A stretch of 64,000 nt of DNA. Origin: Polyangiaceae bacterium. GTDB taxonomy: Bacteria > Myxococcota_A > Polyangia > Polyangiales > Polyangiaceae. Below are positions 1 through 9,343 of the stretch, in pieces. The notes under the pieces were generated by a model that had not been told where the DNA came from, did not search any database, and saw only the letters and a list, made by a program, of their open reading frames with translations. The DNA lies in NCBI GenBank assembly GCA_016719945.1, contig JADJYE010000012.1, positions 1-64,000 on the forward strand. The letters are read 5' to 3'. The translations under genes and the position numbers were made by a program. Position 1 is the first letter of the stretch, and every line of letters begins with the position of its first letter.

Positions 1-387
1 GTGACTTCCGAGTTGCGTCCGTGCCGGGGCGATTCGGGAGGTCCGCTCCTGACCCTCGATGGGATGATCGTGGGCGTGCTCTCTCGAGGTTCGATGTCGT
101 GCGACGGACGGGACGAGTTCGTCCTTCTGGCACCAATTGCCGAGTGGATCGGGCTCACCATGGAATTCTCTTCTGGCCAGGCGCGCATGGAGCCCTCAGG
201 GGCAATCCGCCCTGGTGAATCCAGGCGGGGCCTTCTCGCCCCTGACGCAGCCGCCGTTACTCGGCGGGGCGCGGCTCATAGAACTGCCGGTCCCATTGCC
301 GAAGCTTATGCACCGGGCCGTCGTTCTCGACGACCATGGGCCTCGGGTTGTACGACTTTCGCTCCCAGATTCGAAGGTCGGCGGTGA
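1..387 (+). CDS. Trypsin-like serine protease, C-terminal fragment (5' end outside window)
   Basis: Only the last part of a secreted S1-family (chymotrypsin/trypsin) protease is present. The visible frame opens with a Cys-Arg-Gly-Asp-Ser-Gly-Gly-Pro block, the catalytic-serine motif of the family (GDSGGP). It is followed by the usual strand (GMIVGVLSRG) and a Cys that would pair with the Cys before the motif. The domain ends normally with a helix around Ile-Ala-Glu-Trp-Ile (about residue 48). Frame 1 then runs a further 75 or so residues of low-complexity sequence into the convergent Rieske gene, which is not family-like. A one-base shift after about position 170 would instead stop the protein at 218. 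The true C-terminus is therefore uncertain. The catalytic His and Asp lie upstream of the window. Confidence 0.75.
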   Translation: MTSELRPCRGDSGGPLLTLDGMIVGVLSRGSMSCDGRDEFVLLAPIAEWIGLTMEFSSGQARMEPSGAIRPGESRRGLLAPDAAAVTRRGAAHRTAGPIAEAYAPGRRSRRPWASGCTTFAPRFEGRR

Positions 388-1322
388 GCTGCGAGACCCA
401 GTTGCCGACCACGTACGAGACCAGCAAGCGCGGGACGCTTCGCTCTGCGAACCAACGGAGGCCGACGCGGACGGTCAATGGAGCCGTGGGCGTGTGGGTC
501 TCGAGGATGAGCACCTCGCCGACCTGGGGCAGCTGGATGCGGAGCACGCCGAGCCCGCCCGGTCCGATGAAGGTCATGCGAGCCGTGGCCGACGAGCGCG
601 GCACGAGCTTGCCGAAGATCTTCAGCGTGGCGTGGTTGTCGAAGTGGGCGACGTGCGCCTCGTGTGGATCTGTGTCCCAGCGCGCCTGGTGATCGATGTC
701 GACGAAGGGCATGCGGACCTGTGTCCACGGGATCGTCATCTTGCTGTGGAGCGGGTTGAAGTGCGCCGAGTCGGGCCCGTTCTCGGGGAACTCGAGCAAG
801 TGCATGCGCAGGTCGCCGAACTCGTGGCGGCCCCGGAACGCATAGCGACCGGAGCTGATCTCCTCGAGCGCGGGCAGCTCGTAGAGCGGAGGCTTGGCGC
901 GATCTTCCGCCAGGTGGGCGTGGTAGACGAACACCAGGCCCCAGCGCTCGCGCACGAGCCAGCTGCGCGCGCGCACACGGACGGGATGCGCTCTTGATAG
1001 GGGATGTGGGGAGACGCTGCCGTCTCCGCGAAAGCGCCAATGGTGGAAGGGGACACTGCAGGCAGCCGTCCTTCACGACGCCCGCCGAGAGGTCGGCTCC
1101 CAGGTGTGGGCAGCGCGCCTCGAGCGCGCAGACCTGGCCGTCGCCGTCTCGGAAGAGCGCCAGGTGCTCGCCGGCGCACTCGACCCGCAGCACGCCGCCG
1201 GCCTTGAGCTCGGCCGAGTCTGCGACCTTGTACCAGCCGCTGGGAAAAGGCGGCGGGTAGCTCGCGAGCCGAGCCGCGTCGAAGGTGGTGGTGTCAGCCG
1301 CGTGACGGCCCAGGCGCTGCAT
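257..1322 (-). pseudogene. Rieske [2Fe-2S] oxygenase, cholesterol-desaturase/KshA-like, with three frameshifts
   Basis: The N-terminal part (ATG at 1322) holds the first half of a Rieske cluster site, CPHLGADLS, followed by CLQCP. One base later the second half, FHHWRFRGDG, appears in another frame. Then HIPYQERIP reads in a third frame, and RARSWLVRERWGLVFVYH returns to the second. The rest, to the stop at 257, is an intact catalytic domain of about 230 residues. The HIPYQERIP and VRERWGLVFVWH-like segments are typical of the Neverland/DAF-36 cholesterol 7-desaturase and KshA group, which hydroxylates or desaturates sterols with electrons from a reductase. The breaks lie near 1056 (a CCCC run), 1005 and 978. 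Conservation of all three pieces suggests assembly indels rather than an old pseudogene. The substrate is not determinable from sequence. Confidence 0.8.
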
Positions 1323-1405
1323 CGAGCCGGGGTCTAATCCGTTCGCGCGAACGAAGCCAGCGCCGAGCGCCTCGGCGGCCCAGCTCGCCGACGTTGGGCG
1401 CTGGC

Positions 1406-2831
1406 TCAGTCCCAGCGAGACGTGAGCTCGAGGCCAAAGCGGTGGAGCGTGCCGGTCTGGCCGCTCTTGCGGTCGATGACGCGCACGCGCCAGACGCCAT
1501 TGACGCTCTCGTCACCGGAGAAGCCGGCGATGGCTCGCCCGTCGAGGTAGATCTCCGCGCCGACGTCGCTGGGCGTGCCTTCGAAGACCACGACCTGTGC
1601 GCCCGCCGGGTTCTCGAGCAGCACCCTGAGATCACCGATGCGGGGGTGCGAGACGGAGAGGTCGAGCTTCACGTCCATGTCGACGGTGGCGAGGCCGTAG
1701 GCCAAGAGCTGCGCCTCGGCCCCCGCCGCGCGGTTGTCGGGGATCGGCTGCTCGGGCGACGTGTCGAAGCGGCCGCGCATCCACGCCGGCAGGCAGAGCC
1801 CCTCGCCGTCGACGGCGGCGCCCGCGCACAAGAGGCCCCGAGCCACCCGGACAGCCCAGGTCGGTCTCGGTGAGGGTGCACGCGTCGCCTTCGTCCGCGT
1901 GGGTGTCGAGGCTGGCGTCGATGCAGCGGCCGAGCGGCGAGCTGTCCGATTGGCCGAGGCACGTGGACCCTCCGCGGCAGTCCTCGTTGCGCTCGCAGCG
2001 GCGTCGCTCGTTGCCCCACTTCGCCTGGCAGCCCCCGAGGTCACCGTCGTTGATGGTCGAGGCGACGAGCGACGTGCCGTGGGCGAAGATCTTCCCGAAC
2101 GAGTTGTCGCCGGCGCCCATCTCGAACGCGGTGAAGGCGCGCCGGCCGCTGGCGTCCCACAGCTCGGTGAGGAAGATGACGTTGTCGTCGACCACCTCGA
2201 AGGCCTCGGCGACGGTGCTCACCTCGTGCGCCGTCGCCTCGATCGCCGAGAGGATCTGCGCCTGCTCGAGCGAGCTGAGCTGCGACGCGCTCGTCAGCTG
2301 CCGCTGGCTCAACACCACCATCGCCTCGGCGCGGTCGAACAAGTCCCCGTAGCGCTCGCCGAACACGCAGCTCTCGTCCAGCCAGCGGTGGGTCGCCTCG
2401 GCGCGGCACGTCGGGAGGTACTCGAGCGCGAACGCCTCCATGTCGAGCTCGCACAGCTCGGGGGGCGCGTCGGACGCGCACAGCTCGTCGCGCGCAGGCG
2501 CGGTGATCTCGGGATCCGCGCACTGCGCGTACAGATCCCAGCCGGTCGTCGACGTCGAGTCGAAGTCGGGATCTTCCTGCTGGCTCGCGACGCACGCGTC
2601 GATCGCGGCGGCGATCTTCGGCTCGCACAGCTCGACCGGCGCGGCGCAACACGACGCCTTCGCGAAGCGTCCGTTCGGGAGGCGGCAGCGGCCCTTCGCG
2701 TCACGCTTGGCGCCCTTGCACGAGGTCGCGTCGGAGGACTCCTCAGAGACCGACTCCCCCTCGCACCCTGGCCCGAAGACGGGGAGCAGCAACAGGAAGG
2801 GGAGGGGAGCCAGGAGGCGTGCGAGCCGCAT
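1406..2831 (-). CDS. Secreted lipoprotein with C-terminal P-type (proprotein convertase) domain, frameshifted
   Basis: The chosen ATG (2831) begins a classic lipoprotein signal: MRLAR, a leucine-rich core, then a Gly-Cys lipobox (GPGCEG). A Cys-rich mature region follows, with several Cys pairs and an internal segment resembling a disulfide-knotted secreted domain (CERNEDCRGGSTC). The final 130 or so residues match the P/Homo B domain: PDNRAAGAEAQLL, then VKLDLSVSHPRIGDLRVLLENP, then GVWRVRVIDRKSGQTGTL. P domains usually stabilise or target subtilisin-like proteases, but no protease domain is visible here. The frame changes near 1843 within GGGGCC, between the CPGGSG and LLCAGA segments. A much longer open frame continues upstream to 3638, but it is antisense to the next gene and is not used. 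Confidence 0.7.
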
Positions 2832-2992
2832 GGCGCGCCCATGAGCAGATCTCGTGCCACCGTGACGAGGCGCTGGCGTGCGAGTCGACCGCTGATTCCT
2901 GCGGCGTTGCCTACGTCCCCCTCGGTGCTGGGTGCTCGAGATGGATCGAGATAGATCCAGTCTGGATCGGGAGGGCCGGGCGAGCCCTCTTC

Positions 2993-3874
2993 TCAAACCC
3001 TCGCGCTGGTCGCGCGCTCGAAGACCTCTCGGTGGAAGGAGGTCGCGATGCTCGACGCCTCTCCCGGTCCAAGCGCGCGCGTCGCGCGCTCGAGCGCCGC
3101 GAGGACCTGTTGGTCGGGGCTGCGACCCAGCGCGCGGGAGGCGAGGGTGCGGCCCGTGGGGTAGGCGACGAGCTCGAGCGTGGCCTGCGTCCACGCGAAG
3201 GCAGGCGCGCTGCGAGTCACAGTGGCGAGGTCGGTGAGAGGAGACCGCGCGAGGAGCTGGCCGACGAGGTCGTGGAAGCGCTCGAGCGGCACGAGCTCGA
3301 GGCCGTCGGCCATGGCTGAGAGCGGGACGTGACGCGGCTCGAGCTGGACGCGCCGGAGCTTGGGCCAGAAGGTCATGGTGCGGTCTGGATCCTGGCCGCG
3401 GTATTGGGCGCTTCCGGCCCACGCGCGCACCAGGGTGTCGACCCGCTCGACCTCGAGCAGGCGGGCGAACGTGGCGTGGCGCACGATGACCTCGAGGGTC
3501 GAGCGCGGGCCATCGAGGGCGGAGAGCAGGCGCTTGATGGCGTCGAGCAGGGTGGCGTGACGGCCGCGGGTGAAAGGGCCGGAGAGCTCGTGATTGGTGG
3601 CTTGCAGCAGGTCGTTGAGGGCAGCGACCAAGGCCCACTCGGCCGGCGAGATGTCGGGCAGCGCGTCGAGCGGCGCCACGAAGCGAGCGCGACGGACGCG
3701 CGCGACGTCGATGCGAGCCCTCAGGTCGTCGTCCGAGATGCGCCTGCCCTCGCCGATCGTCATCGCGAGCTGGGGCCCCAGCGGGGGGACGGGCCGCATC
3801 GGGCCTCCGAGCACCAGGGGGCCGAGGACGCCCTGCGCGAGCTCTTCGAGGCGCAGCGAGAGGTTCTTCGACAC
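2993..3874 (-). CDS. Conserved hypothetical protein, 293 aa
   Basis: No known family is recognised. The protein has no signal peptide or membrane segment and looks cytoplasmic and mostly helical. It has an N-terminal hydrophobic/Gly-Pro patch (VLGPLVLGGPMRPVPPLGP), a central helical region rich in Leu and Arg, and a C-terminal stretch with ATLELVAYPTGRTLASRALG. The start lies 4 bases after the stop of the upstream gene (3879-5393), so the two are almost certainly translationally coupled and act together. Upstream of that pair is a divergent kinase gene. The pair may belong to a multi-component regulatory system of the kind common in myxobacteria, but this is inference from position only. Confidence 0.7.
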   Translation of the reverse strand: MSKNLSLRLEELAQGVLGPLVLGGPMRPVPPLGPQLAMTIGEGRRISDDDLRARIDVARVRRARFVAPLDALPDISPAEWALVAALNDLLQATNHELSGPFTRGRHATLLDAIKRLLSALDGPRSTLEVIVRHATFARLLEVERVDTLVRAWAGSAQYRGQDPDRTMTFWPKLRRVQLEPRHVPLSAMADGLELVPLERFHDLVGQLLARSPLTDLATVTRSAPAFAWTQATLELVAYPTGRTLASRALGRSPDQQVLAALERATRALGPGEASSIATSFHREVFERATSARV

Positions 3875-3878
3875 GCCG

Positions 3879-5393
3879 TCAGCCTCCCGCGGCGCCAGTG
3901 TCCTCGGGCGGTGCGGCCTCGGGCGGGGCGGCCTCGACGTCGCGCATGGGCCTGAAGCCAGGCGACTCGAGAACCAGCCGCGGGACCTCGGTGGCGAGCG
4001 CCGGCTCGATGGCCCCGGCGGGCAACAGGGCCCAAGCTTGCGCCTCGAGCAGCGCCGTCTCCAGCGGGACGAAGTGCGCGGCCTCGATCCCGAGCACGCG
4101 GGCGTCGCGCCCGATGAACAGGACCAGCCCCTGTGGGGCGCCGATGCTCCGCTCGAGCACCTCGGGCGAGACCGCGGGCAGGGCGTCGTACCCCGCGGGC
4201 AGGAACAGCCCGGGGTGGACCTCGCGGAAGAACTCGCCGACAGGGATGGCCTCGACGCCGCTGGCGAGGCGCAGGAAGGCGCCGTGCTGGGTGAAGGCGA
4301 TCGTCGCGCGGCGGAGGGTCTCGGCGCCGAGCAGGTAGGCCATGCGCCGCAGGAGCTGCAGCTCCTCGGGGCGGACCCACGCCGCGGTGACGCCGCGCCA
4401 GGGGTCGGTCGTGGGGACCATGCGCAGGGCGAGGCGCACTCCTTCGGGCTCGATCGTGCGCTGTGCGCGCACGATCGAGCCGCCCTCGGCGTGCAGCTCG
4501 ACGCGCGCGAAGGCGCTCACCGGACCGAGCGCGGGGAGCCGCTCGAGCGAAAGCGGCTCGCCCTTGCCGCGGAAGAGCACGAGGCCTTCGCCGGGGAACA
4601 CCGGGCAGGCGCGCAGGCTCACCGGATGGCGGAAGCCGAGCTCGACCGCGACGCCGTCAGCGACCGGCGAGAGCACGGTGAGCCCCGGGGTCGAGGTGAG
4701 CAACGGCATCATCCGCGCCGGGATCGCCTCGATCCGGAACAGGTAGCGCTGGACCGGGCTGTCGTCGAAGCTCGAATCGGGCGGCCACTCCGCGAGGCCC
4801 ACCTCGGCGTCGACGCTCGAGCGAACGAAGTAGGCGATCAGCGCCGGACCGAGGCCGCGCTCGGCGCAGATCCATTTCGGGCCGCCCTCTCGCAGCGTGG
4901 TGGGGTCGACGTGGGGCTGCAGGCGCAAGAGCAGCGTCTTCAGCTCGACCTCCCGCTCGGTCGCGTAGATCTGCGAGAAGCTCGAGTGGTAGAGCGCGTA
5001 GGTCGCGTCCTGGGTGAGCAGCTCTGCGGCGTCGTAGCCGAAGGGCGCGCCCGCGTCGCGGTACTGGACGAAATGCCGTGTCGTCCCAGTGAAGGTGAAG
5101 CCGCCCGCGAGCCGCGCGATCTCGGCGACGCGGTCCATCCGGTCGCTGCCGTCCGCGGCGAAGGAGAGCACCACCTCGCGCGCGCCGAGCTTGCTCTTCA
5201 CGACCTCGACCTTCAGCGTCCGCAGCATGTCCTCGAGCGAGGCCTGGCGCGTGAAGAGCGCGAGGAACGCGACGAGGCGATCGATCGAGGGCAGCAGCAC
5301 CACGCCGCGCGAGCCCAGCGCGACGCCCTTCGCGTCGAGCCCGAGGCCTGGAGTCCGGAGGCGAGTCTGGTGGAGGGCGACGCGGACGAGCAT
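3879..5393 (-). CDS. Conserved hypothetical protein, 504 aa
   Basis: This is a long intact frame with the codon usage of its neighbours and no recognised motif. It lacks a signal peptide and clear membrane helices. The C-terminal third contains hydrophobic blocks separated by Pro/Gly turns (PGLFLPAGYDALPAVSPEVL, GLVLFIGRDARVLGIEAAHFVPL), suggesting a compact alpha/beta domain. The last 25 residues are Ala/Pro/Glu-rich and disordered. It is the first gene of a two-gene operon with 2993-3874 and is divergent, over 95 bp, from the kinase starting at 5489. It may be a component of one of the multi-protein ternary systems described in myxobacteria, but I cannot confirm that by eye. Confidence 0.7.
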   Translation of the reverse strand: MLVRVALHQTRLRTPGLGLDAKGVALGSRGVVLLPSIDRLVAFLALFTRQASLEDMLRTLKVEVVKSKLGAREVVLSFAADGSDRMDRVAEIARLAGGFTFTGTTRHFVQYRDAGAPFGYDAAELLTQDATYALYHSSFSQIYATEREVELKTLLLRLQPHVDPTTLREGGPKWICAERGLGPALIAYFVRSSVDAEVGLAEWPPDSSFDDSPVQRYLFRIEAIPARMMPLLTSTPGLTVLSPVADGVAVELGFRHPVSLRACPVFPGEGLVLFRGKGEPLSLERLPALGPVSAFARVELHAEGGSIVRAQRTIEPEGVRLALRMVPTTDPWRGVTAAWVRPEELQLLRRMAYLLGAETLRRATIAFTQHGAFLRLASGVEAIPVGEFFREVHPGLFLPAGYDALPAVSPEVLERSIGAPQGLVLFIGRDARVLGIEAAHFVPLETALLEAQAWALLPAGAIEPALATEVPRLVLESPGFRPMRDVEAAPPEAAPPEDTGAAGG

Positions 5394-5488
5394 GTCGCGA
5401 GGGAGCGGCGGCGCCGGGGCCGTCGAGCACCGGAGACGCTATCGCCTTCGGCTGCAATCTTCTACCCTCGCTGCAGGTTGGAGAGAAG

Positions 5489-8400
5489 ATGAGAGCGCTC
5501 GAGAGACAGCTCCTCGCGGAGCGCTTCGAGATCCTGAAAGAGGTCGGGCGGGGCGCGGCCGGCGTCGTGTTCCGCGCGCTCGACAAGGAGACCGGCGAGG
5601 CGAGCGCGCTCAAGCTGATCGAGCCGTCGGACGACCCGACCGATCAAGAGCGCTTCCTGAAGGAAGGCGAGGTGCTCTCGTCGCTCTCCCACCCGAGCAT
5701 CGTGCGCGTGCTCGCCTACGGCACCCTCGACCAACCCTACGCCGACACCCACGGGCACCGCTTCGCGCAGGGCTCGACGTTCGTCGCGATGGAGTGGCTC
5801 GAGGGCGAAGATCTCGCGGCGCGACAGAAGCGCGCCCAGCCGGCCCTGTCAGAGGTGCTCGAGATCATCCGTCAGGTGGCCGAGGCGCTCGCGTGCGCGC
5901 ACGCCGCCGGCATCGTGCACCGCGACGTGAAGCCGTCGAACGTGTTCCTCGTGTACGGCACGCCGCGGCCGACCACCGCGCGCAGCGGCTACTCGACCCT
6001 GCGCGGGTCGCAGGTCGACGACGGCCTGCCGTCGACACCGCCCGAGGCTCCGCTCCGGGCGAAGCTCCTCGACTTCGGCGTCGCGGCCGCGGGTGACGCC
6101 ATGCGCGTCGGCGCCGGAGCCATCGTCGGCACCCCCGCGTACATGTCCCCCGAGCAGGCGCAGGGCGCCGCCCTCCCCGACGCGCGCAGCGATCTCTACT
6201 CGCTCGGCGCGACCCTGTTCGAGCTCTGTGTGGGCCGGCCTCCCCACGCGGGCCCCACGTCGATCGCGACCCTCGCTCGTCGCGTGACCGACCCTGCGCC
6301 GCGGCTCTCCGACCTCTTGCTCGACGTGCCCGAGCGCCTCGATGATCTGGTGTGGCACCTGCTGCAGATCGAGCCGGAGCTTCGCCCGCCCTCGGCCGCC
6401 GACGTCGTGCGCTCGCTGTCCGAGATGCTCGCCGACCCAGCGATCCAGCGCGTCGGCCGCCTCACCTTGCGCGAGGCAGACACCCGCGCCCGGGTGGGGA
6501 CGCGGCTCGTCACCACCCTCGTGGCGCTCGGCGTGGCCACCGGCGAGCAGCGCCAGCGGCTGCTCGACCGAGCCCGTCAGATGGGCGCGGACGCCCTCCC
6601 GCTCGGCGCCGACTCGATCGTCGCCCACCTCGGCGCGCGCCGCGCCCACGGCGACGAGGCCACGCGCGCCCTGGAGATCGCGAACGAGCTCGCCACCTTC
6701 GGCGCCAAGGTGGGCATCGCGACGGGCCGCACCCGGGTCGACCTCACGCGGTCGAGCGGGGAGATCGTCGACCGCGCCTCCAAGCTCGCGCGCGAGGCGA
6801 AGGACGGCCGCGTCAACTTCGACCTCACGACCAATGAGCTCGCGCGGGGGCGAGCCGAGTTCGAGGTCCCCAGCCTCGGGGTGAGCGGCGTCGTCGCGCT
6901 GACGACGAAGCGCCGGCCCGAGTCGGAGAACTCCAGCTTCGTGGGGGCGCGAGCCCGAGCTGATGACCGCGCTCAACGCCTACGAGCGCTGCGTCGACGA
7001 CCGCATGCCCATCGTCGTGTCGACCACCGGCCCGCCGGGCATCGGCAAGACTGCTCGAGGAGGCGCAGCGCGCGATCGACGCGCTGATGACCGCGAGCAG
7101 CGAGGAGGTCGACCTCTCCCTGCTCGCTCGCCTGCTTTCGAACCAGCCGTTCCCGGACGGCGTCGAGCCCCGCGCCGCTCGCGACGCGCTGTACGTGGCC
7201 ATGACGGAGCTGGTCATCGAGGCGGCCGGCAAGGAGCCCTGCGCCCTGGTGATCGAGGACGCACAGTGGGCCGACCCAGAGTCGGTCGCCTGGGTCGACC
7301 ACCTCCTCGGGCGCGCCCAGGGCCGCAGGCTCTTCACGCTGCTCTTCGTGCGGCCAGCGTTCTGGCGCAACCACCCGCAGCGCTTCGGCACCCGAGACCA
7401 CGTGCGGATCGAGCTCAAGCCGATGGCGAAGCGAGCGGTCCGCGAGATCGCCCGCAGCTTGATCGGCCCGAGCGCCACCGACGCCCAGCTCGACCAGGTC
7501 GCGGCGCAAGCAGCGGGCTCGCCGCTCTTCGCCGAGGAGCTCGCGCGGCTGGTCTCGCAGGGCAAGGGCCTGTCGAGCGCGCCGACGATCGAGGCGGCGA
7601 TCCAGGTGAGCCTCGACGCCCTCGACGACTCGGTGCGCGACGCCGCGGCCCGCTTCACCGTGTTCGGGCTCGCCGGGTGGGACCAAGGCCTCGAGTCGCT
7701 CTACGACCCCTCGATGAGCGGCCTCCACCTGACCCCCCCCGACGTGTTGCTGGGCAAGATGGTGACGGCCGATCTACTGATCGAGAGCGCGAAGACGCGC
7801 TTTTCGGGCACGAAGGAGTACCTGTTCAAGCACGCGCTCATCCGCGACGTCGCCTACGCGATGTTGGGAGACGAGATGAAGCGCCACCTGCACGGTCGCG
7901 CCGCACAGTGGCTGGAGAGCGTGGGAGAAGACTCGGCGACGGTCGCTCACCACTACGATCTGGGCGGAAAGCACGAGGAGGCGGCGAAACATTGGGAGGC
8001 GGCGGCGCGGCGCGCCCTCGCGACGAACTCCCTGGCCGACGCGGCGGCGATGAGCGAGCGCGCGCTCGCCTTCGCGGACGACAAGCCGACGGCGTTCGCG
8101 CGCGCGGTGCTGCTCGAGGAGGCGCAGGCGCGCCTCGACGCTCGCGGCTCGGAGCGGGACACGGCGATCCAGTCGATGCGCGAGAACGTCTACGGTGAGG
8201 CGAGCGAGCTGCACACCGAGGGCGCGGCGGCTCGCTACGACGACGCGCGCGGCCAAGGCGCGGATATCGAGGGCAGGCTGCGGCGCGTCAGGGACCGGGC
8301 GCGCGAGCTCGGCCTGCTCGATGAGGCGGCGCGCTGCTCGGCGTCGCTCGCGCAGCGGCTCGCCTTCGCGGGGGACTTCACCGCGGCGGAGGCGGAGGCG

Positions 8401-9312
8401 GCGGGGCTGCTGGCGCTGTCGGAGGACAACGGCATCGTGTGGGCCGCCGTCGACGCCTGGCAGACGCTCGCCGTCGTCCACCAGACGAGGGGCGCCCTGG
8501 CCGCCGCGCTCGAGGCGCGCCGCAGCGCCGCCCGCGCCGCCCGCGCCGCCGGCCTGAAGGAGCGCGAGGCGATCCTCACCATGAACCTGGGCTTCGCGCT
8601 CACGACCATCGGCGCGAAGAACGAGGCGCTCGTGGAGCTGGAGACGGGGCTCGAGCGCGCCCACGCGATCGGCAGCCTGGGGGCGGTCCGCCACGGGCAG
8701 ATGACCCTGCTGTGCTGGGCGTCGACGTTCGGCGCAGACCAGCGCATCTCCCAGGCCCTGGCGGAGCCTCGCTCGCAGGCCGACGAGGCCGCCGCGGGCG
8801 CCTACGTCATCCAAGACCGCGCCACGCTCGGCGTGTTGTTCTATCGCGGCGTCGAGCTGCTGCGGGGAGACAGCTCGAACCTCGCGCGGGCGCGCGGGCT
8901 GCTCGAGCGCGTCGCGCAGGCGTACCGCAACACCGGCAACCTCGACATCCTCCCGGTGAGCCTCGGCTTCTGGTCGGAGGCCGAGCGCCGGCTCGGCGAC
9001 GCCGAGCACGCGAAGGAGCTCGCCGACGAGGCGGCCTCGCTGCTCGACCAGGGGGCGCCGAGCCTGCTCAACGAGGCGACCGTCTACCTGGCGCTGCACG
9101 ACGCGTGCGTCGACCTCGGGAACATGGCGTGCGCGCGCTCGGCGATCGAGCGAGGCATGCCGCACCTCGTGCGGCGCTTGTCGGGCCTCGCGAACACGCC
9201 GTACGCGCACTCGTTCGTCACGGGGCTCACGCACAACGCTGGGCTGATCGCGGCGGCCGAGGTCTATGGCCTGGTGCCACCGGAGGTCGAGGCGCTCTTG
9301 AGCCGGCGTTAG
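5489..9312 (+). pseudogene. Serine/threonine protein kinase fused to cyclase-like, ATPase and TPR regions; frameshifted at the P-loop
   Basis: The N-terminus is a Hanks-type kinase: Gly loop at residues 20-25, Lys42, HRDVKPSN at 144-151, DFG at 196-198, SPEQ at 220-223. Residues of about 335-490 resemble a degenerate class III cyclase domain (GIATGRTRVD, GEIVDRASKLA). A STAND-type ATPase follows, with GPPGIGKT as Walker A and LVIEDAQWADPE as Walker B, and then about 500 residues of TPR-like helices. The frame breaks near 6949 (one extra G in a G run, within FVGR-EPEL) and again near 7050, directly after Walker A. The Walker A-to-B distance is shorter than I expect for this architecture, so about 40-50 residues may also be missing. 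Kinases of this layout are signalling proteins in myxobacteria. An in-frame ATG at 7087 begins the downstream piece but is unlikely to be a true start. Confidence 0.8.
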
Positions 9313-9343
9313 CTCTGGCGCCCATGGGGTCGCAGCGGCGTCG

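Noticed and set aside
2832..3638. Upstream extension of the P-domain lipoprotein frame
   Set aside because: Overlaps the conserved gene at 2993-3874 in antiphase frame; the lipoprotein signal starts at 2831.
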